The notes under the pieces were generated by a model. It was not told the DNA's origin. It did no database searches and worked only from the letters and a program-made list of their open reading frames with translations. This document shows positions 34,829 through 43,858 of a DNA stretch of 64,000 nucleotides, one piece after another; position 1 is the first letter of the stretch; each line of letters begins with the position of its first letter. The stretch comes from Sphaerulina vaccinii. Its lineage: Eukaryota > Ascomycota > Dothideomycetes > Mycosphaerellales > Mycosphaerellaceae. Position numbers and translations under genes: made by a program. The DNA lies in contig JAKUDP010000003.1 in NCBI GenBank assembly GCA_022570795.1, positions 1 through 64,000 of the forward strand. The letters are read 5' to 3'.

Positions 34829-34978
34829 CTAGCACGTTCCTTTACATTTCCCACTCCCGTCCCAGTTGAAGCAACATGCTCTCTCCCAGATCTTTCTTCC
34901 CGGATCATCACATATAGCATCTTTACCGCATGTTCCTTTTCCGTTACTCCAAATCACGCAGACATTGTTGTAGCAGTT
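34829..34978 (-). CDS. Cysteine-rich exon, C-terminal part of a small secreted-type protein
   Basis: Behind a good acceptor (CTCTCGTCCAG at 34,979-34,980), 49 codons encode a peptide starting NCYNNVCVIWSNGKGTCGKD and ending CCFNWDGSGKCKGTC, then TAG. Eight Cys in 49 residues is far above background. The spacing C-x4-C-x9-C at its start is identical to that in the secreted protein gene at 35,302-35,652 on the same strand. The upstream exon is not clear: either it is the last exon of that gene (an in-phase donor GTAGGA near 35,317 would give an intron of about 340 nt), or it belongs to a second gene whose first exon I cannot find. Confidence 0.5.
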   Translation of the reverse strand, partial: NCYNNVCVIWSNGKGTCGKDAICDDPGRKIWERACCFNWDGSGKCKGTC

Positions 34979-35301
34979 CTGGACGAGAGAGTGTCAGTCG
35001 GCAGACGAGATGGAATGCTTGCTGTTCGATTAGATGCTTAGCTTGCTGTTCGATGGAATGCTGATGAGCTCCGCAGAGGTGCAATGCGCAGGGAATTTGT
35101 GGTTCCACGAACACTGGTAGGCTTATGTGTTTGCCATGATCGAGACATGAGCGATGATCATTTGAAAGTTGGCTGATGAAGCGGTGGGAGATGGTAGGAG
35201 CTGGGTACTGTGGATTGAAAGTATTCTCAGGCCACCCATGCGTCTCCTAACTGTGTACATGTGATAGCGAATCAGGCGCATAAGTATGATGGTTAAGATC
35301 T

Positions 35302-35652
35302 CTACGATCCTTCTCCTACGCTTCCTGTTGGCGGAATATCGTAGGTGGTTGGAGGAGCATCCAAACACTTGCTCTTCTGCGCCGAGCAGACTCCGCAGCC
35401 TTCAGCTTTACAGCCCTCGTCGCCTTGTGGTCCAGGGACGCATGTAATATCGTAGCAATGGAATCTGCCAGCAATAGGATTGGATGTTGTACTGATGTAA
35501 TCTCGAGGTTTCTACAAGAGTTGAGATCAGAGTGTTGTCAATGATGGAGTAGGTGAGGATGCAAGTACATGTATCATGTTCGGAGGCAGTGCCAGGATCA
35601 TTGTGATGTAGGTAAGGATGATGGCGATTGAGAAGGAGTAGGATGATTTCAT
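35302..35652 (-). CDS. Small secreted cysteine-rich protein (effector-like)
   Basis: Exon 1 (35,569-35,652) encodes a signal peptide, MKSSYSFSIAIILTYITMIL, followed by ALPPNMIH. The intron is 35,512-35,568 (57 nt, GTACTT...TAG). Exon 2 (35,302-35,511) continues in phase with KPRDYISTTSNPIAGRFHCY and has six Cys in C-x4-C-x9-C-x4-C-x2-C-x6-C spacing before a Pro/Thr-rich tail, for 97 residues in total. It is predicted to be exported and disulfide-bonded. Such proteins are often effectors or antimicrobials in plant-associated fungi, but nothing in the sequence fixes the role. A related cysteine exon lies 320 bp downstream on the same strand. The model rests on splice signals and phase alone. 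Confidence 0.7.
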
Positions 35653-36023
35653 GTTGTTGGTATTGTTCGTCTGTTGGATGAAAAGGGTGGCTGCGCGAGC
35701 CTTGGATGCAAGATAAGTCTCCAGATGTTGGGTTCCGTCTCTAGATGAGGACGATCCAGATTCCAGATGAATCTGCTACCAGGTGGGATAATTTGGCTCC
35801 AAAAATAGGCTTGTCAGGGAGGCAAGGACTCGTTGCAGGGTATGCTGTCCCACAGCCCCAGTGCTCTGTCAGACTCGCGTGACTGGCACGTGGTCCTGGG
35901 CCTGCTATCGTACAGTACCCTGAAAAGCATGGCATAGCGTCTTTTTTCATCAACGATCCGTAGTCTCTCAGCTCCTACTGGATTTAAAACGGTGTTGAGT
36001 GATAATGTCTGATAGTTGCGATG
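35653..36023. other. Intergenic stretch upstream of the secreted protein gene
   Basis: This should hold the promoter of the secreted protein gene and the WARS2 3' region. Nothing distinctive is seen. Confidence 0.4.
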
Positions 36024-37127
36024 CTATTCAAGGCCAATAGCTTCCCACACGCGCCTCATCGTCACAGCAGCGCTATCTCGAGCGCCCTCCGCACCTTCCT
36101 CTGCAATTTCTTCGAGTTGGTTTTCATCGATTTCGGCGTATCGCTCACGAATTGGCTCGATCAGGTCGTTCACGGCTTCTGCAGCTCGATCTTTCACGAC
36201 GCGTAGACTCATGTTCTCCATCTCTCTTGCGAGGTCCTCTTGACTTCCTGCCGAGCTCGTGTCGTAACCAGACGCATGATAGATGAGGTCGATCAAGTTA
36301 CTGACACCTGGTCGCATCTGTGGGTCGTAGCTGATTCCTGACAATGAGTCTGTCACAGCCGACTTGAGTTTCTTTTTGATTGTCTCCTCGGAGTCTGTGA
36401 GTAAGATCCTCGACTTTGGGTTGGGATGCGACTTGGACATCTTTGACGTAGGATCAGTCAATGACATGACTCTCTTTGCCGGACTGATGATGGTCTCTGG
36501 TAGAGTCAGGATGTCTGTTCCATATTGGTGATTGAAGCCATTGGCTAGCTCCCTTGCGAATTCCAGATGCTGGGCCTGATCATGACCGACAGGCACATGT
36601 GTAGTTCCATGGAGGAGGACATCCGCCGCTTGCAGTACTGGGTAGGAAAAGAGTCCAAGCTTGAGCTTCTCGTGCCCATCTTTTTCATTCGAAGTCTTGT
36701 CTTTCCACTGTGTCATGCGACTTAGGTAGCCTGTCGAAGCCTGGCAAGAGAGGATCCACATGAGCTCTGTGTGGGCCGGTACATCGCTTTGATGGAAGAT
36801 GTGGCAGCGCTCGTGATCCAAACCTATAGCCAGCAGCATTGCAAAGGACTCCTTCTTCCATTGCCGAAGCTGGGCTGGGTCTTGGCGTATTGTGATGGCA
36901 TGTAGGTCGACCAGCGAGAACATCAGACGCGTATTGTCATCGGCCTCGTCTTGCAGTCTGACCCATTGTCGAAGAGCTCCAAGGTAGTTGCCCAGATGTG
37001 GCACTCCCGTAGGCTGTATACCAGAGAAGATGATCTTGGATAAGCTCCGTTTGGCTCCATTTCGACTTGTACCTGCAGTCAGCGAGCTTCTTACAAGCCC
37101 GCCGCGATACCTCAATATCGAGAACAT
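36024..37127 (-). CDS. MSW1: Tryptophanyl-tRNA synthetase, mitochondrial
   Basis: An intronless 367-residue class I aminoacyl-tRNA synthetase. Residues 1-30 are rich in Arg/Ser with few acidic residues, like a mitochondrial presequence (MFSILRYRGGLVRSSLTAGT). The catalytic motifs are KIIFSGIQPTGVPHLGNYLG (HIGH-type PHLGN at 43-47) and TSKMSKSHPNPKSRILLTDS (KMSKS at 229-233). GHDQAQHLEFARELA is the usual TrpRS signature. Length and sequence fit the bacterial-type organellar enzyme rather than the longer cytosolic form. It charges mitochondrial tRNA-Trp. It is divergent from TRM6 across 162 bp. Confidence 0.93.
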   Translation of the reverse strand: MFSILRYRGGLVRSSLTAGTSRNGAKRSLSKIIFSGIQPTGVPHLGNYLGALRQWVRLQDEADDNTRLMFSLVDLHAITIRQDPAQLRQWKKESFAMLLAIGLDHERCHIFHQSDVPAHTELMWILSCQASTGYLSRMTQWKDKTSNEKDGHEKLKLGLFSYPVLQAADVLLHGTTHVPVGHDQAQHLEFARELANGFNHQYGTDILTLPETIISPAKRVMSLTDPTSKMSKSHPNPKSRILLTDSEETIKKKLKSAVTDSLSGISYDPQMRPGVSNLIDLIYHASGYDTSSAGSQEDLAREMENMSLRVVKDRAAEAVNDLIEPIRERYAEIDENQLEEIAEEGAEGARDSAAVTMRRVWEAIGLE

Positions 37128-37289
37128 GTAGTCTGGTTGATGTCAGATAGAAAGGTGAAGCTTGAAAGGGCGGATCGACGGCAAGAGCTGCTGACTAAAA
37201 ATCTTCTTCACATGCAATGCACTTCCTTCTTCAATATCACAACATGCTTCAACATCAACACATTTGCTAAGGCGAATATCTTATCCAGC

Positions 37290-39168
37290 ATGGCTTCAAC
37301 AACGGCAACAGTCCGGCCGAACACATATCTGTTCTTGCGACTGCCCAGTGATCTCATCCGACTGATAGAGATCAAGGTTAACACGTAGGTGACCACTGTA
37401 TTGCTGACTGCCACAATTCGATTTCTCCTGTATGCTGAGCTGAGCTGAGAATAAGCGCAGGATCATCGAAGTTGGCAAGCTCGGCTCATTTCCTTCCAAT
37501 CTCTTACTCGGCCGCCCATACCATCACACTTATGAGATCCTCGAGAAGAAGGAAGGAGAACAGTACTCTCGACTGCGCATTGTCCCGCAGGCAGAATTAA
37601 CCGCAGAAGCTGGACTGGACGAACCGACTCCCGCAGAATCGAGAGCAGAACCCGACGCGCCGAATGGGACAAACAGCCTACCAGATGGCTACCAAATGCT
37701 CGGCGAAGATGGATCGATATTGCTGAAGAACAATCGACTTACCGTAGATGTTGCGACGCGACAGACACTATCACATGCCGAGATTGAGGAGCTGAAGAAG
37801 TCGGGAAATGGGAAGGAGGTGATCGAAAAGATTCTGGCTAGTCATACAGGTCTGGACGAGAAGACGATATTCTCAAAAGCAAAGTACATGCTGCGGAAGA
37901 ATAAGAAGTACTTGAAGCGATTCACAGTGCTGCCGATGGAGCTGGGGACCTTGATCGACTATATCACGGAGAAGGAGCCTCCGCGTATCATGGATATGCG
38001 TGAGGAGACACTGGGCTTGATTACGGCTTGGAGTCACGCACATTACAGTGGCAGCGATGGGTTGCCAGATCAGAAAGACGACGGGACGCCATATGGGAGA
38101 TGGCTAGTGGCAGAAGATACTGGTGGCTTGGTTGTGGCTGCGCTGGCCGAGCGTATGGGCATTCTTCATGCATCGAAGCTGGACGTGACACCGGAAGTGA
38201 AAGAGTCGCACTCTGGAGCTGACACACATGCCGCCGAAGGAGAGGTACCAAACGGCGACGCTATGGCTGTGACTAAGAGTCAGCCAATAATACACCGCGA
38301 CTATCCACTTCCAGCTACCTCGAACATCATCACGCTTGTGCATCCAGCTGTTCAGCCGAACGTGTCAATACTTAAGTATTTTGGCTACGACACCAGCAAT
38401 CCTACAGGTCCTGCAGACCAGGCCGAACACCCGTTGCACACCCACTTCAAGTCATTATCATGGCTACAGCTACTTCAGCCTGAGGTGGATCCTCTTTACA
38501 CTGAGCCCGAGCCAGCTTCAGAAGAAGTCCTAGCCTCGTGGAAGAGCGGGAAGCGTGGCACCTACTTCAAGAAGCGCAGACGATGGGAGCGCTGCAAGTC
38601 TATTGTCGATGAAACGAGGCAGGGCGGATTCGATGGTCTCGTTATCGCATCACCTAGTAAGTGCAGATTCCTACCTTTCAATATCTCGGATGGCGACAAG
38701 CTTCGAGACAGACATCGCTAAAGAAGCTATCAACTTTCAGAGATACTTGCTAACTCTTCTTCAGTGGACCCTGCCAGCATCCTCTCACACACCATCCCTC
38801 TCATCCGTGGAGGCGGACATCTAGTCATATACAGCCCGACCATCGAACCTCTCATCCGAGTAATCGATCTCTACTCAAAAGAGCGCCGAGTCGCATACAT
38901 CGCACTTCTCTCCAAGGACGAAATTCCCGATGCTGAAGACTTCCCTGTCGACCCCCGTCTGCTGTTAGCTTCTTCGATTCAGACTAGTCGCCTCAGGGAT
39001 TGGCAGGTTTTGCCTGGGAGGACGCATCCGATGATGACTAGTCGAGGTGGTGCGGAAGGGTATGTGCTTACGGCGAGAAAGGTTGTTCCTCTGGCTGGAG
39101 GTGTCGATGCGAGAGGGAACTTCAACAGCAAGAAAAGGAAGGTGGTGGATGTCGATGTGGATGTGTAG
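37290..39168 (+). CDS. TRM6: tRNA (adenine-58-N1)-methyltransferase non-catalytic subunit
   Basis: Three exons (37,290-37,384; 37,461-38,656; 38,765-39,168) with introns of 76 and 108 nt (second branch TTGCTAAC) give 564 residues. The N-terminus has MASTTATVRPNTYLFLRLPS and GSFPSNLLLGRPYHHTYEIL, typical of Gcd10/TRM6. The middle has TRQTLSHAEIEELKKSGNGK and SKAKYMLRKNKKYLKRFTVL. The C-terminal Rossmann-like half carries GGLVVAALAERMGIL and RRWERCKSIVDETRQGGFDG. With Trm61 it forms the nuclear enzyme that makes m1A58 in tRNA, including initiator tRNA-Met. RIT1 at 55 kb acts on the same initiator tRNA, but the two are far apart here. A Lys-rich, Asp/Val tail (NSKKRKVVDVDVDV) ends the protein. 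Confidence 0.93.
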
Positions 39169-39587
39169 TTATCAAGGGCTTGGATGGTAGCTGTGACTGG
39201 TTTGGAAACGATGTCGCGAATGAGGAGACACTTGAACACTTCCCAGTTATGAGGAGCAGATAAGTTACTAGGACATAAGCCCTCTATTCCCATCTCATAC
39301 TCCCTACCATGGGCTGTGACATCTTTCTCCAGATGACAGCGAAACCCATCCAGGCGCAGTGTCTACGTTCGAAATTGCTCTGTTTCTTTGCGTGAGCGTG
39401 GAGACTCGTGATCTATATTGCTAAGTTAGCCAGACCTGATGGAAACTAACTGTAGCGAGCATATTAGCTTGGGTCTAGACAGAGAGTAGTAAGTATAACA
39501 CGCTACGCAGATGAAGGAAAGTGTGAGAAGTCGTTTTTTGTCTCCTCTCAGAGCCTCAGACCCGCAGTATTCATTTGTTTGGTCTAT

Positions 39588-41076
39588 CTAGGTGCGGGTG
39601 GTCACGCTCGAGGCAGGAGTTCCGAAAGGATTGGTGGTCGGAGGGAGGGTGTTCAGCTCTTACGATATGTTAGTATCATCATCATCACATGCCGAATTCT
39701 GCTCTCTCTGAAGCTTACGGTGTCCTGGCCAGGCGCAATGCCTTGGCCTCCATTGGCCTGGTCGCCTCCGGTCGCTTCGGAATCGGCGCGCTTCTTGCGC
39801 CTGTTGCAGACATGGTCCAGAACAACGATAAGTGGGCCAAGTAGGCCGGAGAAGATGGTGCGGACCAGCTCGTTGATCAGGAGAGCTAGGACAGCATTAG
39901 CATATATTCATGTTGTTCTCTGATTTGTCACAAAGATTTCGCAGCACCGCCAGATCTCGATGCCGAGCATAGTCTCCAAGTAGCTTCTGGAGTGAGCTGG
40001 ACAAGCCGTGCATCTCTCTCCATAACAGCGGACAAATGCTGATGGCAGCATGATTGAGTGGCCACGAGCTCAGTCATAGAGGATCGACTGGAGAAGCAAT
40101 CTGGAGACGATCTCTCTGAAACAGTGCAGGATATTCGCAGCGGTCTGAGCTCATTGTGGCGAGCCTAGCGTGCCACGGAGCTGGGGAGCAAGGAGTAGGA
40201 GAGTACTCACCACGGTCGACAGGGCCAGCGCACGGCAGCGCAAGGCCAGCAGGGTGACCGACGGACGGCACACCCCGATACGTATCGTATTGATTGATCG
40301 GCGTGATACGATCAAGCGGGACCCCTCGACGATACAATACAATTAATCAGAAGCTCACTGTCCGTCCGGTACGTATTGAATGTATCGGCCTAGAGAGGAG
40401 GCGTAGGAGTCCTCGGAGAGGAGCGGACTCGAGACCCACTTTCGACTCTCCGCCGAGCCGCACCGCTGCTAAGAACCTTCATTCAATACATACCAATACG
40501 ATCAAGCACTCAACGGCCGGTTCGGCACGAATCAATCAAGCGAGCCATTTCAGCCAATCGATCAAGCAAGACCCCTGATTGGCGTCCGTCCGTCCGTCGG
40601 TCACCCTGAAGGCCAGTGAAGATGTCCGCCAAGACACCAGAAACAAACGCAGCAGCAACGAACGCCCACTTGAGCTTTTGGTGCCTGTGTGGCCACCGCC
40701 GCTCCACCACCACCTCCAGCGCAGCAGCAACGACGAAGACAAAAGGGATCCAGCCGAGGCCGGGGACCAGGGAGCGGGTGTACTTCCCGCACAAAAGATC
40801 CTGGTGCGGCGGAAAGATGGGCGGTGCGGTGGGCGTACCCTGCTTCTCTGAGAAGGCGGCGGACAGGATTGCGCGCGAGGGAGGGGGGCGCGGTGGCGTG
40901 GAGTTGTTGTGGTGTGCGGAGAGGGGCCGAAGGCAGAGACTTTGATATTGTGTCTGTGTTTGTGTTCGCGGTGTCGGTGCCTTGGACGAGAATCGCTCAA
41001 TCGCCAAAGAAGAGAAGAAGAACTTGTTCGAACTTTCGAAGTTTTGTGCTTGCGGACCACCAATCGCGCTAGACAC
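39588..41076 (-). pseudogene. Membrane-protein gene split by a hAT MITE
   Basis: Pieces on the minus strand form one consistent reading. Piece 1 (41,076-40,609) encodes a Pro/Thr-rich N-part, then two helices: GLGWIPFVFVVAAALEVVVE and KLKWAFVAAAFVSGVLADIF. The MITE 40,250-40,608 follows. Beyond it, removing the element and one 8-bp target copy continues the frame as TGL-ALPCAGPVDR to a donor GTGAGT at 40,210. An exon at 39,719-39,885 joins in phase with LLINELVRTIFSGLLGPLIV, a third helix, and a 62-nt intron (branch TACTAAC) leads to the last exon 39,588-39,656. With the element present, the frame runs into a stop after about 30 foreign codons. The open frame at the left has no ATG (it begins at a GTG), so a first exon is missing or also lost. 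No family is recognised. Confidence 0.65.
40250..40608. mobile_element. hAT-type MITE, 359 bp, perfect TIRs and 8-bp target duplication
   Basis: The left end CAGGGTGACCGACGGACGG (40,250-40,268) is a perfect 19-bp inverted match of the right end (40,590-40,608). Both sides are flanked by AAGGCCAG (40,242-40,249 and 40,609-40,616). An 8-bp target duplication with termini beginning CAGGG is the classic hAT signature. The interior has repeated CGATCAAGC words, a CGATACGTATCG palindrome and no coding frame, so it depends on a transposase elsewhere. Perfect TIRs and target copies suggest a recent insertion. It sits inside an exon of the membrane-protein gene on the minus strand. Confidence 0.92.
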
Positions 41077-41960
41077 GCGCTAAGGTGAACCCAACGGCTT
41101 TTGCAAGGGTACGCCATGGGGAACTTCACATCTCGACTGGATAGAGATCGAACGTGGTCGCATGCGGAGCATCTTGTTGCCATTTACTAGTCTATGTCTG
41201 TTCTGGATGTCAGCCTCGAAGAGGTTCTTATCGACGGTTGCAAAAGTACCAAACACCACCACTTCGCTATGCACGATGCCACAGCTCTGATATGTTTGAG
41301 AGAAAGCGTCAGCAGGCCATTCTGAACCACAAAGGCGTAGTGGTTAGCAGAAGTACAGAGAGGACGCTGGAAGGGCGGCTCTCTTTGAATTGACAGCTGG
41401 ACTGTTGTACTGGTCTGTCTATAGCTTCGAGGCCGTGGTGTCAACCGAGTAGGCGGAGAGTAGCAGGATATGCACTCTATGTCTCTGAAACCCGGGTAGG
41501 TACTCATAGGCATGCTATCCTCGGCTTGAGTGGCGTGGCAGATGATGGCAGTGAAAAGACATCCTCTTGGCATGGAAAGTATCTCTGATAGCCTCGAGAG
41601 ATTGTGCGAGCATGCTGTTCTCAACTCGAGCAGCGTGGTGATGCTCGAGACGAGGAGATATCATCTTGGGATGGAACTCAAGCGATGGCTTCATGATAGC
41701 GATTTGAAGCAGTCTTCGGGCTGGTCGAGCGTACACGGTCTTACTTTTTGCTTCCACAGGCTTGCGAACCATGGCCGCTTGTGCCTTAACCTCAAATGCC
41801 TAACGTATTCCAGGTCGCTCGGCAAAATTGAGCATCGATCTCTCAACTTGAGTTCCCACCATGCCATCCAGATCACAGTCGCGTCCGGTGACCCCAATGA
41901 TCAGCATTCCAGAGCAGCGATGTCTTGGGGGAGCAGACTTCGAAGAGTGCTAAGGATCCA
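41077..41960. other. Stretch without a confident gene
   Basis: Frames here begin mostly with GTG or TTG and overlap on both strands. The longest plus-strand frame (about 41,530-41,964) lacks an ATG at its start and any motif. The first exon of the disrupted membrane-protein gene may lie near 41,100-41,180 on the minus strand, but I cannot define it. Confidence 0.4.
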
Positions 41961-42570
41961 CTAGCAGTCCGACTCCTTGCCAGGCAGTGGTGTACAAGGT
42001 GGGTTAGTTGGGGTGTTCCCGGTCCAATCCGTCTTTTCTCTCGTGCAACATACTGAGGCACTTCTACCTTCTTTGCCTTTCTTTGGCATCCAGCACAACC
42101 CGGCTGAAGTCTTATGCGTATTCGCCTACACGACGAATGATTAGCTGACTGAAGACGATACGAACTCATGCGGAATATCAACATACATTGTCAATATCCG
42201 CGATTAGTTCTCCCTGACAACTCTTTTCTGTGAAAACGCTCACTTTGCATCTGCCATAGTCTTCCAACTCCTCTCCGCTGACATGTGTCAGCCAACCCCA
42301 AGCAAAGCCTTTGAAGGATTGCTCGTCTAGCCAGGTATGGCAGTCACCGTCCTTGATTTTCGCTCCTTCAGTCTGGAGACTGTCAATGGATTGATATGTG
42401 CAGATGGTTGTATTGTAGCGCCTGAAGTCGATGTTGAAAGACCAAGGCCCGTGGGAATGGCTTCCGCCACCTCCCTTGCAATATTTGGCAGGGTTTGATT
42501 CCGTAGGAGCGCTGTGGCACAGCAATGTCAGTAGCGAAGCCACTGCTGCGAGTACTGTAGGGCGACACAT
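41961..42570 (-). CDS. Secreted cysteine-containing protein, 182 residues
   Basis: Exon 1 (42,187-42,570) starts with a signal peptide, MCRPTVLAAVASLLTLLCHS, then YCKGGGGSHSHGPWSFNIDF. The intron is 42,126-42,186 (61 nt, GTATGT, branch CAGCTAATC, TAG). Exon 2 (41,961-42,125) joins in phase with ANTHKTSAGLCWMPKKGKEG, CCTREKTDWTGN and a final SDC. The mature part has about 10 Cys spread over 160 residues and one Asn-X-Thr site (NTT). It should be exported. No family is recognised; it has the size and Cys content of a secreted effector or cell-wall protein. It lies between two MITE-damaged genes. Confidence 0.7.
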
Positions 42571-43858
42571 CTGGTATGTCTCCGATCCCACTGGCGTCCA
42601 GGCAGGTTGGTCTGGTATTGAGCTGGGCAGCGTGGTGTATTCGAGAAGCAGGAGATGGTAGCAGGATCCTAACGATATCTCTGGCTTCCGCCGCCTCCGG
42701 CCTGACTGGTCTGTCTTCAATCTAGGTATCTTAGAGTGTGTGCGAGCTTTGAGAAGGCATCGGCGGCCCGAAGGTGTCTCCAAGGTTATCCAACCCAGGC
42801 TGAATTAGTCTGTCCGCGAGCTGGGTACCTTGGTATACATGACACTGCGGAGAGGGCAGCAGGAGATCCAAGTCTTGTTTCGTCTGCTTCGTAGCAGGTT
42901 CCCGGGGGATTTTCTGACAAGATGACAGTTGTTGATCGCAGTGGAGCAGAACACAGTGATCGGTTCGGCGTGAGCAACTTCTGGTACGCATTGAAGTCTA
43001 TTCCCAGAACGTTCTCTCTACCGAGCTGACTCCATGGCATCGAGCTGATGTGGGCTGCGATTCGAGTCGGTTTTCGGAACACTCACGCAATGATCCACGT
43101 CGCTCTGATCGTCCGCGACAGCCAAGCTGTGCAGTTCACCCATGCTGTCCAGATCGTTTTGCACCGAACAAGCAGAGACAGGATCTTTCACCCATGTTGA
43201 CCAAGTCAGCATGGACGACTACAATCGCAGACCTCTCTACATTCATTGTGCTCGCCACGCTGCCGAGTTGGCCTATGCGGCGCAGATCCATTTCCACCGA
43301 GTAAGCAGAGACAGGATTGTCAACCCAATCTCTTCTCGCAGCCTTTGTCTCGAGCGTTCTTTCTGTGCTCTCTTTTCCGTGCGGTGGCGATGTCGGTCGT
43401 GATGAGTCGCTCTCTACACCTGTCTCCCTCCCATGGTTCGAGCACCATGGTCGCGAAGTGCCAGTCAACCTGCTGCGAGCTTTTCGAGCGATCTTGGAGA
43501 TCACTAAGATTCTGCTCATCTGTCTTCGCAGACTTCGTGCAAGCTACGCTCGCTCATCACACTTCCTGATGAAATTGGACGATGATGATGGAACGTTGAT
43601 GAGGAAAGGAAGAGATGTCGTGGACAGGTGAAACCGGATAACCCTTTTCCGCTTCGCCAAGACTCGGCTTCTCTCTTCCATGAACCTTTTCTTTGCAACA
43701 TGGATCATGCCGACAACATTGAAGCCGGAAGTGACAAGGAACTTCATTACATCAACTCCTCTGCGCCCAGACCACGGGGAAGTACCAGCGAGGACTCTGG
43801 TGCCCATGGACGAGGCTCAGGTCGACCACCATAATGCCACGGATAGTAGTCCTAGAAA
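42571..43858. other. 1.3-kb stretch, no confident gene, one internal duplication
   Basis: Frames of 60-130 codons occur on both strands without domains. An imperfect 133-bp-period duplication is listed separately. A plus-strand frame near 43,628-43,834 just upstream of the zinc-cluster gene could be part of its leader. Nothing else can be supported. Confidence 0.45.
43122..43328. repeat. Imperfect direct duplication, period 133 bp
   Basis: About 74 bp starting at 43,122 (CCAAGCTGTGCAGTTCACCC) recur starting at 43,255 (CCACGCTGCCGAGTTGGCCT), with the best block AAGCAGAGACAGGAT shared exactly. Identity is roughly three quarters by eye. Both copies keep related translations on both strands (minus: DPVSACSVQNDL and NPVSAYSVEMDL), so a coding origin is possible. 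Confidence 0.6.

Noticed and set aside
40510..41076. 188-codon minus-strand frame as a complete gene
   Set aside because: It starts at GTG and its last 32 codons are hAT element sequence; it is the 5' part of a disrupted gene.
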